A program made the position numbers and the translations under genes. Shown one piece after another: positions 8,420 to 16,426 of a DNA stretch of 64,000 nucleotides. The stretch comes from Roseateles depolymerans. GTDB lineage: Bacteria > Pseudomonadota > Gammaproteobacteria > Burkholderiales > Burkholderiaceae_C. The notes below the pieces were generated by a model. The model saw nothing but the letters and a program-made list of their open reading frames with translations. It made no database searches and had not been told where the DNA came from. The first letter of the stretch is position 1. Every line of letters starts with the position of its first letter. The DNA is taken from positions 377,694-441,693 of the forward strand of contig NZ_QUMT01000002.1 in assembly GCF_003387155.1 (NCBI RefSeq), read 5' to 3'.

Positions 8420-10365
8420 CCGCGCTTCGGTTTTTCCAGAATGAAGGACCCGATCACCAGCGCGTCCAGCGGGGTGCTGAAGAAGGCCTCCAATGCGGCC
8501 TTCGGGGAGCCCACGATCGGCTCCCCGCGAACATTGAACGAGGTGTTGACCAGCACCGGCACGCCGGTGTGCCGCCCCACGGCCGCGAGCAGGTCGTGGA
8601 AGATGGGGTTGGTGGCGCCATCCACCGTCTGCACACGGGCGGTGCGATCGGTATGCAGGGCCGACGGAATGCGTTCGCTGCGGCCTGGCTTGACCCGGTA
8701 GACGAACAGCATGAAGGGCGATTCCCCCTGATTCGCCTGCGCCGGCTCGAACCAGTCCGCCAGGTCTTCACGGTTCACCGCCGGCGCCACCGGCCGGAAA
8801 TCCTCGCGGTCCTTGAGTTCATTGAGGCGGGCCTGCATCGCGGGGTCCACGGGAGAGGCCAGCAGCGACCGGGCTCCGAGCGCACGCGGGCCGAATTCCA
8901 TGCGGCCCTGGAACCATCCGATGATCTTGTTGTCGGCCAGCAGGCGGGCGGTGTCCTCGGCCACATCGTCCGAGCGGCGATAGTCCAGCTGCGCCCATTG
9001 CAGCAGCGCTTCGATCTCCTCATCGGTGAAGGCCGGACCCAGGTAGGCATGCTGCATGGACCAGACCCGCGGGGCCAGCGCGAAGCTGCCGCGTTCCCCG
9101 GTCAAGGGGCCTTCGACCTCGGCCTTTCCGCCGGAGGCCGTGCTGAGCGTGGCGGCCGCGACCGCTTCCTCTGGACGCGCCGGTGGCTCGGCAGGCGCGT
9201 GCGCAGAATCGGCCTGCCGCCGCTCCCGCGCATCCACCCATAGCGCCGCGCCCAGTGCCGTGCCGGCATCCCCTGCGGCGGGCTGCACCCACACCTCCCG
9301 GAAGATGCCGGCATCCCGCAGGCGCGCATTCATCACGCAGTTCAGGGCCACGCCGCCGGCCATGGCCAGCCGGTCCTCGCCGCTGGCCTCTCGCAGCCAG
9401 CCGGCCAGTTGCAGGACGGTGTCTTCCAGCACCTCCTGCAGCGAAGCGGCCAGGTCCAGATAGTGCTCGCTCATCGGCCCGCCCGATACCCGGCGCGGCC
9501 CGAAGGTCTTCTCCAGATCCAGGGGGTGGATCTCGTACCGGCCGTCCGGCATCACCTGCACATGGGACTTCAGCAGCGCCGCATGCCGCGGCGTGCCCAG
9601 CGCCGCCAGGGCCATGACCTTGTATTCGTCGCTGGAGTGCAGAAAGCCCAGGTAGGCGGTGACCTGCTCATACAGCAGGCCCAGCGAATGCGGCACCCGG
9701 ACCTCGCCCAGCGCGTCGTAGCGGTTGTTGCGATACCGGCCATAGCAGGTGGACGCATGTTCCCCCCGGCCGTCCAGCGTCATCACCGCGCAGCTGGAGA
9801 AGGGCGCGGCCAGGAAGGCGCTGGCCTGGTGACACAGGTGGTGCGGCACGAAATGCCAGCGATAGGGCGCCCGGTGATGCTGGACACCGTCAAAGCGTTT
9901 CTTCAGATGATGGGGCACGCCGTCGGTCAGCTGGCGGGGCGCGTTCAGGATGTAGGCCGCAAAGAGCGGGTCCCAGGGGTTCTCCCAGTCGCCGCGGTCG
10001 AAGTCGGAGGGGCGCAGGGGCAGGGTGAAGCGCTGGTCCGGCGCGCGCTGGCCGATGAAGTGATGCGGGTCGAAGCTGTAGGCCACATGCGAGACCTCCG
10101 CGAGGGTGATGCCGGCCTGCTTCAGGCAGTCGTTGATCGCGTGGTAGGGCAGTTCCCAGGCGGTGAACGGCACGGGCCGCTTGCCATGCTTGATGCGGGT
10201 GAAGCGTTCCTCCTCGGAGGCCGCCAGCACTTCCCCGTCCCGCAGCAGGGCCGCAGCGGAGTCATGGAAGCTGGCGTTGATGCCGAGGGTGAAGAGCGGG
10301 CGGGCTTTGGCGTCGGGCTCGCGCAGGGGCAGGGACGCCGTCTGGGGCGGGAGTGGATGGGACAT
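8410..10365 (-). CDS. NodU/CmcH/TobZ-type carbamoyltransferase
   Basis: A 651-residue O-carbamoyltransferase. These enzymes make carbamoyl-AMP from carbamoyl phosphate and ATP in a Kae1-like N-terminal domain and pass the carbamoyl group to a hydroxyl of a sugar or natural product. Visible are the N-terminal FTLGINASFHDSAAAL, the metal site HHLCHQASAF (His175/176 and His179) followed by Asp198, and a C-terminal domain ending VNTSFNVRGEPIVGSP. An Ala/Glu-rich linker (about residues 375-430) is longer than usual. AAGGAG lies 6 bp before the ATG. No biosynthetic partner is adjacent; the glycan locus beginning near 14.8 kb may supply the acceptor. Confidence 0.9.
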   Translation of the reverse strand: MSHPLPPQTASLPLREPDAKARPLFTLGINASFHDSAAALLRDGEVLAASEEERFTRIKHGKRPVPFTAWELPYHAINDCLKQAGITLAEVSHVAYSFDPHHFIGQRAPDQRFTLPLRPSDFDRGDWENPWDPLFAAYILNAPRQLTDGVPHHLKKRFDGVQHHRAPYRWHFVPHHLCHQASAFLAAPFSSCAVMTLDGRGEHASTCYGRYRNNRYDALGEVRVPHSLGLLYEQVTAYLGFLHSSDEYKVMALAALGTPRHAALLKSHVQVMPDGRYEIHPLDLEKTFGPRRVSGGPMSEHYLDLAASLQEVLEDTVLQLAGWLREASGEDRLAMAGGVALNCVMNARLRDAGIFREVWVQPAAGDAGTALGAALWVDARERRQADSAHAPAEPPARPEEAVAAATLSTASGGKAEVEGPLTGERGSFALAPRVWSMQHAYLGPAFTDEEIEALLQWAQLDYRRSDDVAEDTARLLADNKIIGWFQGRMEFGPRALGARSLLASPVDPAMQARLNELKDREDFRPVAPAVNREDLADWFEPAQANQGESPFMLFVYRVKPGRSERIPSALHTDRTARVQTVDGATNPIFHDLLAAVGRHTGVPVLVNTSFNVRGEPIVGSPKAALEAFFSTPLDALVIGSFILEKPKRGGT

Positions 10366-10493
10366 GAGGTCTCCTTGGAGGGTGGGACGGGAGGGCCGGG
10401 AGAGACAGTGGGGCCGGGCGGACGGGGACTTGAAACCGGGGCTGGGGACGGGCGCTGGGGCCGAGAGACGGGTCGAGGGCGAACCGCCAGCGT

Positions 10494-13211
10494 TCAGGCA
10501 TGCACCCGCGCCAGCTGATGCAGCGCACGCACCAGCTCGTCCGGGTTGACGGGTTTGGCCAGGTGACGCTGGAAGCCGGCCACCAGCGCACGCAAGCGGT
10601 CTTCGGGTTGCGCCAGGCCGGTCAGGGCCACCGCTGGCAGGCGCTGGTCCAGCGGCACCTCTCGCTGCGCTTCCAGCGTGCGGATGCTGCGCACCACGGC
10701 ATGGCCGTCCTCGGGACCCAGGGCGATGTCGCAGACCAGCACATCGGGCCAGTCCACCGTGGCGCGCGCATGCAGGCGGGACAAGGCTTCATGGCCGGAG
10801 CTGATGCGCTCGGTGCGGGCGCCGTCATGCTCCAGCAGATGGCCCAGCGAACTCAGCGCGTCCTCGTCATCGTCCACGCACATCACATGCAGGCCGCTGA
10901 GCGGATGTTCGTCCAGTGCGGCCCGCTCGTCGGCGGAGAGGGTTTCCGAGGGCACCACCTCCTGCACCGCTGCCGTGGGCAAGGGCGGCGGCGCCAGGGC
11001 GGGCAGTGGGAAGTCCAACTGATACTGCTGCACCCCGACAAACGGATCCATCAGCATCGACAGATGCCCGTTGCTGCCCGCCACCAGCGTGCGCAACTCC
11101 AGCGTGTCGGGTGGCCCCAGCGCCTCCAGCGCCAGCCGGCCGTGGTAGCCGATGGTCAGCGAGCTGGCTCTCATGCCGCGCTCCACCCGGGCTTCCATCC
11201 GCCCGCCGGCGGCCCCGTGCAGCGCGAGCTGGCACATCAGCTGCACGATGCGCGCCATGTGCGCCGCATCGCCGATGACACTGGCCACATCCAGGTCGAT
11301 GTCGGTGTAGAGCTCGGTGGCGGTGGCGGCCAGTTGCTCGCGCAGGCTGTCCAGGCTCAGCACCAGCAGCCCGGCCAGGTTGACCGGATGCTGGGCCAGG
11401 CGCCGCTCCAGGGTCTCGGCCTGCTGCTGCTGGCGCTGCAGTTCCCACAGCTGGGCGTATAGGCCCGGGTGGGCCAGCAATTCGTCATGGCGGCCGCGCT
11501 CGGCGATGCGGCCCCGGTCCATCACGATGATCTCGTCCGCCCCCACGATGGTGGAGAGCCGGTGGGCGATGATCAGCGAGGTGCGGTCCTTGGCCACGTT
11601 CTCCAGTGCGCCCTGGATGGCTCGTTCGGCCCGGGTGTCCAGCGCGGAGGTGGCCTCGTCCAGCACGATGATCGGCGGGTTCTTGAGAAAGGCACGGGCA
11701 ATGGCGATGCGCTGTTTCTCCCCGCCGGAGAGCCGCGCACCGCGCTCACCCACCCGCGTGTCGTACTGCTCCGGCAGCATGCGGATGAAGTCGTCTGCCT
11801 GTGCGGCCTTGGCGGCGGCGACCAGTTCGTCGCGCGTGGCATCGGGTTTTCCGTAGGCGATGTTGTAGGCGATGGTGTCGTTGAACAGCACCGGGTCCTG
11901 CGGCACTACCCCGATCACCTGCCGCAGGCTTTGCTGAGAGACCTCGCGCAGGTCCTGCGTGCCGATGCGCACCTGACCACGATCCGGGTCCCACAGGCGC
12001 ATCAGCAGGCGCGCCAGGGTGGACTTGCCGGAGCCGCTGCTGCCCACCACCGCAAAGGTCTTGCCATGGGGAATCTCCAGGCTGAGGTCATGCAGGATCT
12101 GCCGCTGCGGGTCATAAGCGAAGTCGATGCGTTCGAAGCGAACAGTCGTGTCGCCAGGGGCCAGCGGCGCGGCATCGGGCGCATCCTGGATGTCGGGCGG
12201 GCGGTCCAGCAACGCAAAGAGGGCCTCGGTGTTGAGCAGCGCATCCCGGGTCTCGCGGAACACGAAGCCCAGCGTGTTCAGCGGCAGGAACACCTGGATG
12301 AGGTAGGCATTGACCAGCACCAGGTCGCCGATGCTCATTCGGCCCTGCACCGTGTCCTGACCGGCCATCAACATGACGCCGGCCACCCCCGCGGCGATGA
12401 TGGCGGCCTGTCCCAGATGCAGCGCCGACAGCGTCTTCTGGCTGGACACGCTGCCCTCCACCCATTCGGACAACACGCTGCCATACCGCGCACGTTCGGC
12501 CTGCTCCCGGCCGTGGGTCTTCACCGCGTCATAGTTCAGCAGCGTGTCCACCAGCAGGCCGTGGGCGCGGGAGTCGAAGGCGTTCATCACCCGCTGCTTC
12601 TCCACCCGGGCGCGGGTCATCCAGCCGGTCCAGATGGCGTACAGCGCCATGCTGCCCGCGATGATCACCACGAAGCCCACACCGTACTGCAACAGCACCA
12701 CCAGGACCGCGGCAAACTCCACCGCGGTGGGGACGACGGTGAAGACGCCCGCCCCGAGGAGATAGCCCATGCCATGCGTCCCACGCTCGACTTCGCGGAC
12801 CAGCGAGCCGGTGTTGCGCTGGGCATGAAAGCGGGGGCTCATCGCCAGCAGATGGGCGAAGGCCCGTTCAGAGAACCCACTCACCACTTGCTTGCCCACC
12901 CGCGCAAACACCAGGTCCCGCAGTTCGGTGAAGAGGGTGCTGGCATAACGCAGCAGCGCATAACCGATCAGCAGCCAGACGGGCAGGGTCAGACCGATCG
13001 CCAGCCCCTGAGCGGCGGAAGCGCCCGGCACCGGGGCGGGCGTGAGGTGGTCCACGATCGCCTTGAGCAGGCCAGGAACGCCCACCGCGGCCAGCTTGGA
13101 GGCCACCAGCAGCACCAGCGCCACCAGCACGCGCCAGCGCCATTGCCACAAGGCGGACCATAGTCCGGAGACCACGCGGGCGGTGGTCGGGCGTGGGGGG
13201 CTGGACTCCAT
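10494..13211 (-). CDS. ABC exporter (half-transporter) fused to a receiver domain
   Basis: A 905-residue fusion. Residues 20-330 form an ABC exporter membrane domain of the Atm1/HMT1 group. Residues 355-590 are the ATPase, with Walker A GSSGSGKST at 390-398, Q-loop Gln438, signature LSGGE at 494-498, Walker B with Asp518/Glu519, and H-loop His550. Residues 600-735 form an uncharacterised segment with a pattern like a degenerate histidine-kinase ATPase domain (MARIVQLM, then LTIGYHGRL). Residues 772-903 are a receiver domain with acidic residues 780-782, phospho-acceptor Asp828, Thr864 and Lys886. All key residues of transporter and receiver are intact, so export may be gated by phosphorylation. 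The ATG has no good ribosome site. Confidence 0.88.
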   Translation of the reverse strand: MESSPPRPTTARVVSGLWSALWQWRWRVLVALVLLVASKLAAVGVPGLLKAIVDHLTPAPVPGASAAQGLAIGLTLPVWLLIGYALLRYASTLFTELRDLVFARVGKQVVSGFSERAFAHLLAMSPRFHAQRNTGSLVREVERGTHGMGYLLGAGVFTVVPTAVEFAAVLVVLLQYGVGFVVIIAGSMALYAIWTGWMTRARVEKQRVMNAFDSRAHGLLVDTLLNYDAVKTHGREQAERARYGSVLSEWVEGSVSSQKTLSALHLGQAAIIAAGVAGVMLMAGQDTVQGRMSIGDLVLVNAYLIQVFLPLNTLGFVFRETRDALLNTEALFALLDRPPDIQDAPDAAPLAPGDTTVRFERIDFAYDPQRQILHDLSLEIPHGKTFAVVGSSGSGKSTLARLLMRLWDPDRGQVRIGTQDLREVSQQSLRQVIGVVPQDPVLFNDTIAYNIAYGKPDATRDELVAAAKAAQADDFIRMLPEQYDTRVGERGARLSGGEKQRIAIARAFLKNPPIIVLDEATSALDTRAERAIQGALENVAKDRTSLIIAHRLSTIVGADEIIVMDRGRIAERGRHDELLAHPGLYAQLWELQRQQQQAETLERRLAQHPVNLAGLLVLSLDSLREQLAATATELYTDIDLDVASVIGDAAHMARIVQLMCQLALHGAAGGRMEARVERGMRASSLTIGYHGRLALEALGPPDTLELRTLVAGSNGHLSMLMDPFVGVQQYQLDFPLPALAPPPLPTAAVQEVVPSETLSADERAALDEHPLSGLHVMCVDDDEDALSSLGHLLEHDGARTERISSGHEALSRLHARATVDWPDVLVCDIALGPEDGHAVVRSIRTLEAQREVPLDQRLPAVALTGLAQPEDRLRALVAGFQRHLAKPVNPDELVRALHQLARVHA

Positions 13212-13222
13212 GGGAGGGGCCC

Positions 13223-13238
13223 CGCAATCCGCGTTCCC
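13223..13238 (-). promoter_or_regulatory. Possible sigma-54 element for the ABC-receiver fusion
   Basis: The minus strand reads GGGAACGCGGATTGCG: GG and GC correctly spaced, TTGC at -12, one mismatch in the -24 box. The predicted transcript start (about 13212) is one base from the annotated ATG, so either the message is leaderless or the match is chance. Confidence 0.35.
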
Positions 13239-13253
13239 GACGGGATCGGGTTC

Positions 13254-14243
13254 TTGACGGTCGCCAGGGCCGCACAGGACGAGGGGTGGGGCAGGTATTA
13301 CCCTTGCTCCCTGTGGGCCTCACCCGTCAGGAGATTCATCATCAAACTGCCGCATCCTCTTCGAGAAGCCGCCGAACTGGTCACCGAAGCCGCCCAGGGC
13401 TGGAGCGACGACAACGTCCCCAGCATGGGCGCCGCGCTCGCCTACTACACGCTGTTCTCCATCGCGCCCCTGCTGCTCATCGTGATTGCGGTGGCCGGGC
13501 TGGTGTTTGGCGAACAGGCCGCCCGCGGCGAAGTGATGGACCAGCTGTCCGACCTCATCGGCCTGCAGGGCGCCATGGCCGTGGAAGACCTGCTCAAGCG
13601 GGTCAACCGGCCGGAGGAGGGGGGCTGGGCGGCGGTCATCGGCACGGTGGTGCTGATCATCGGCGCCACCTCGGTCTTTGCCGAACTGCAGAATTCGCTC
13701 AGCCGCATCTGGAAGGTGCCGCCGCCGAAGTCCATCCCGGTGTGGCGCAGCCTCTGGACCGTCATCCGCCGTCGCCTGCTGTCGCTGGGGCTCATCATGG
13801 GGCTGGGTTTCCTGTCGATGATCTCGATGGTGGCCAGTGCCGCCCTGGCGGCCATGGGGAAGTGGTGGACGCCCTGGCTGGGGGACGACTTCCTGCTGCT
13901 GGCCCAGGTGCTCAATGCGGTGCTGTCGTACGCGCTCATCACCGTCATGTTTGCGGTGATCTACAAGTGGGTGCCGGATGTCCCGATCCGCTGGCGAGAT
14001 GTGTGGGTGGGGGCTTTGATCACGGCCGCGCTTTTCAGCCTGGGCAAGTCGCTCATCGGGCTCTACATCGGGCGCAGCGCGGTGAGTTCGGCGTACGGCG
14101 CCGCGGCGTCGCTGGTGGTGATGATGCTGTGGGTCTATTACTCGACGCAGGTGTTCCTCATGGGTGCCGAATTGAGTTGGGCCTTTTCGCGGCGGCATAG
14201 CTTGAAGGAGCATGCAATGGCGATCGAGGCTGGGCTGGAGTAG
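13254..14243 (+). CDS. YihY/BrkB family inner-membrane protein
   Basis: A polytopic protein of the YihY (formerly BrkB, often mislabelled RNase BN) family with about six membrane segments. The signature AALAYYTLFSIAPLLLI lies just after a short amphipathic N-terminus, and the conserved WKVPPPKS and YGAAASLVVMMLWVYYS segments follow. Function is not established. The frame has no ATG at its beginning. The TTG at 13254 gives 329 residues, but an AGGAG at 13329-13333 sits 7 bp before an ATC at 13341, which would give the usual family N-terminus. I keep the TTG and note the alternative. Confidence 0.85.
   Translation: MTVARAAQDEGWGRYYPCSLWASPVRRFIIKLPHPLREAAELVTEAAQGWSDDNVPSMGAALAYYTLFSIAPLLLIVIAVAGLVFGEQAARGEVMDQLSDLIGLQGAMAVEDLLKRVNRPEEGGWAAVIGTVVLIIGATSVFAELQNSLSRIWKVPPPKSIPVWRSLWTVIRRRLLSLGLIMGLGFLSMISMVASAALAAMGKWWTPWLGDDFLLLAQVLNAVLSYALITVMFAVIYKWVPDVPIRWRDVWVGALITAALFSLGKSLIGLYIGRSAVSSAYGAAASLVVMMLWVYYSTQVFLMGAELSWAFSRRHSLKEHAMAIEAGLE
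13293..13308 (+). promoter_or_regulatory. Possible sigma-54 element for the YihY-family gene
   Basis: AGGTATTACCCTTGCT has the right GG/GC spacing and TTGCT at -12, with mismatches in the -24 box. A transcript start near 13319 would lie downstream of the TTG at 13254 and upstream of AGGAG 13329-13333, favouring the shorter protein. Confidence 0.4.
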
Positions 14244-14787
14244 GCGCATCCGGGCGCCACTTCATGGATGCGCACAAGCCCGCGCACAAGCCTTGGCACC
14301 CGCCGGCGCACGTGTCTTCGCAAATGCCTGCGCCGTGTTAGCGCGACCATTGAATCGGGCAATGAAAACGGACTTAGAGACAGCATCGCTTCAATTGTCA
14401 AAATGCCCGCAAATATCGATGGAATCGAGGCTATCGCTCGCAAGCGGTGCTGCAAGAAACGCTTCTGCCAGATGAACATCGAGTCTCCCCACCCAGAACG
14501 CTGCGTGCCGGTCGCTGCGCGGGCGCTGCGCTTTCCAAGGCGTCTTCACAGCGTCCATCAACGCCCTCGTGACCCCACGCCATCATTGAGCGTTTCGCTC
14601 AGAAACTGCCTTGCTGAATCACCTCCAGAAGTCGCTTCAGAACGCCCCGCTGTTTCTGGACCCTGGAACCGTCGCGGCACACCCATTGCCGAATTGAAGA
14701 ACGGACCCGGGCCAACGGTGTCTCTTCATGGAGCCCGTCGGCCCACCAGGTTTGTTCAATCGTTCAGACGACCGAAAGGAATTCGAC
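14244..14787. other. 544-bp intergenic region, less GC-rich than its surroundings
   Basis: No gene found. It starts with a stem-loop (GCGCATCC 14244-14251 with GGATGCGC 14266-14273) right after the YihY stop, possibly a terminator without a U-run. A central part (about 14330-14480) is visibly richer in A and T. A sigma-54 element for the next gene lies at 14675-14690. A small RNA cannot be excluded. Confidence 0.5.
14675..14690 (+). promoter_or_regulatory. Sigma-54 -24/-12 element for the prion-like gene
   Basis: CGGCACACCCATTGCC: GGCAC, five bases, TTGC. Predicted transcript start near 14701, leader about 87 nt. Confidence 0.55.
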
Positions 14788-16221
14788 ATGAACCAGCAAG
14801 GGCAACACCGAGGACGCAACGAAGATCAGCGCAGCACCGAAGGACAACAGCAGTCCTCGCAGCGCAGTGACACTGGCCAGCAACATGGCGGCCAGGCAGG
14901 ACAACAGTGGGGCAGCTCGCAAGGGCAGTCGGGCCAGCAGTCCTACCAGGGGCAGGGCGGCCAACGGGATGAGTACGGCCAGACGGGTCAGTACGGCAGC
15001 CACAGCGGCTCGCAAAGCGGCGGCTACCAAGGCGGCTCGCAGGGCAGCTATCCCGGCAGCATGCAGGGCGGCTCGCGTAGCTATGAAGGCGGCGAAGGCT
15101 ACGCCGGCTACCAGAGCGGTGGTCAGCAGGCCGGTTATCGCGACCAGGGGCCTCGGCACGAGGGCTGGCGTGAGGACCGCGGCGGTTCCCAGGATTTCAG
15201 CGGCCACTATGGCGCCCCCAGCGGCTATGGCAGCAGCGCCGGTGGGTATGGCGGGCAGAGCGGCTACGGCGGCAACTACGGTGGCAACTACGGCGGCCAG
15301 GGCAGCTACTCGGGCCAGGGCGCACAAGGCAGATCCGGTGATGGCGGCCAGGGTTATGGCCACCAGGGGGGCTACGGCAACCAGGGTGGTTATGGCGGCG
15401 GCCTCGGCGGCCTGAACCAGAGCCTGCAAGGCATGCATGGCACGGACCAACGGCCCGGCGGCTACCAGGGCGGTACCTACCAGTCCGGTGGCTACGGCCA
15501 GTCGTCTGGCGGCTATCAGGGTGGCCACCAGGGCGGCTATCAGGGCGGCAACTACCAAGGCGGCGGCTACCAGGGCGGGTCCCAGGCGGGCAACTACCAA
15601 GGCGGCTATCAAAGCGGACAGAGCGGCTATCAAAGCGGACAGAGCGGCTACCAAGGTGGACAAAGCGGCTACCAAGGTGGACAAAGCGGCTACCAAGGTG
15701 GGCAAAGCGGCTACCAAGGGTCTTCCGGACAGGGCGGCTATCAGGGGTCGCAGCAGGGCGGCTACGGCGGTTATGGTCAGGGCCAGAACTACGGCAGTAG
15801 TCCCCAGACCCACCATGACCCGGACTACCACCAGTGGCGCACCGAGCAGCTGCGCAACCTGGATGACGACTACCACTCCTGGCGCCAGGACCGCTACAAG
15901 AAGTTCAGCGAGGACTTCAACAAGTGGCGTTCCAACCGCTCCGGCAGCGGTTCGTCCAACACGTCCGAGCTGTCCGTGGGCAGCGGATCGACCGGTAGCG
16001 GCACGAGCGGACTGTCGGGATCCAGCAGCACACCGGGTTCCTCGGCATCGTCCGGCTCATCCGGCAGCACCGGCAGCACCGGTGGCACCGGCACTTCGAG
16101 CCTGGGCAGCGGCAGCTCGCTGGGCAGTGGCGCTGGCAGCTCGTTGAGCGGCGGCAGCGGCAGCGACAGCAGCTCCGGCTCGTCGCTGTCCTCGTCCTCT
16201 TCGTCGGGCAAGACGAAGTAA
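14788..16221 (+). CDS. Gly/Gln/Tyr/Ser-rich prion-like low-complexity protein
   Basis: About 477 residues from the ATG at 14788 (AAGGAA 7 bp upstream). Residues 1-350 are almost entirely Gly, Gln, Ser and Tyr, with repeated GGYQGG and SGYQ units like prion-like domains of RNA-binding proteins. A folded-looking segment of about 50 residues follows (DPDYHQWRTEQLRNLDDDYHSW, read with its continuation YKKFSEDFNKWRSNR), made of WR-type helices. The C-terminus is a Ser/Gly/Thr tail. There is no signal peptide or membrane segment. A WR-helix module with a disordered region recurs in proteobacterial proteins of unknown role. Assembly or phase separation is a guess from composition. Confidence 0.8.
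   Translation: MNQQGQHRGRNEDQRSTEGQQQSSQRSDTGQQHGGQAGQQWGSSQGQSGQQSYQGQGGQRDEYGQTGQYGSHSGSQSGGYQGGSQGSYPGSMQGGSRSYEGGEGYAGYQSGGQQAGYRDQGPRHEGWREDRGGSQDFSGHYGAPSGYGSSAGGYGGQSGYGGNYGGNYGGQGSYSGQGAQGRSGDGGQGYGHQGGYGNQGGYGGGLGGLNQSLQGMHGTDQRPGGYQGGTYQSGGYGQSSGGYQGGHQGGYQGGNYQGGGYQGGSQAGNYQGGYQSGQSGYQSGQSGYQGGQSGYQGGQSGYQGGQSGYQGSSGQGGYQGSQQGGYGGYGQGQNYGSSPQTHHDPDYHQWRTEQLRNLDDDYHSWRQDRYKKFSEDFNKWRSNRSGSGSSNTSELSVGSGSTGSGTSGLSGSSSTPGSSASSGSSGSTGSTGGTGTSSLGSGSSLGSGAGSSLSGGSGSDSSSGSSLSSSSSSGKTK
15604..15708 (+). repeat. Five tandem 21-bp coding repeats
   Basis: Five 21-bp units encode GYQSGQS (twice) and GYQGGQS (three times), followed by a partial sixth unit. Units 3-5 are nearly identical in DNA, indicating recent expansion and likely length variation between strains. 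Confidence 0.9.
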
Positions 16222-16426
16222 ACCGTGTTCCTGCCGGCGGCACCCCGCGGGTGTCTCCGCGGTGCCTCTGCAGGCGCCGCCGGCGGGTTCCCGGCATGAG
16301 TTCCAGCCGCCGGACGCCTGGCGGCCCGAATGGCCACAGGACCGGTCCCCAGGGCCGGTCCCCCGCCTGCAGCAATGCAGGTCTCCCCCTTCAGGGCGCC
16401 GCGGTGCCGCGCGTCTGGGATCCACC

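Noticed and set aside
11469..13163. 564-codon plus-strand frame opposite the ABC-receiver gene
   Set aside because: Antisense shadow of a gene with intact ATPase and receiver motifs.
14268..14870. 200-codon frame in the 14.2-14.8 kb intergenic region
   Set aside because: Arg/Pro/Ser-rich, runs into the next gene in another frame and has no ribosome site.
14764..15876. 370-codon hydrophobic frame on the minus strand opposite the Gly/Tyr/Gln protein
   Set aside because: Ala/Val/Leu pattern is the mirror of repetitive GGY/CAG codons; no start signals, and a real gene lies on the other strand.
16222..16426. Open frame extending the 16427 glycosyltransferase upstream
   Set aside because: Pro/Arg-rich additional residues without similarity to the family start; the ATG at 16427 gives the natural N-terminus.
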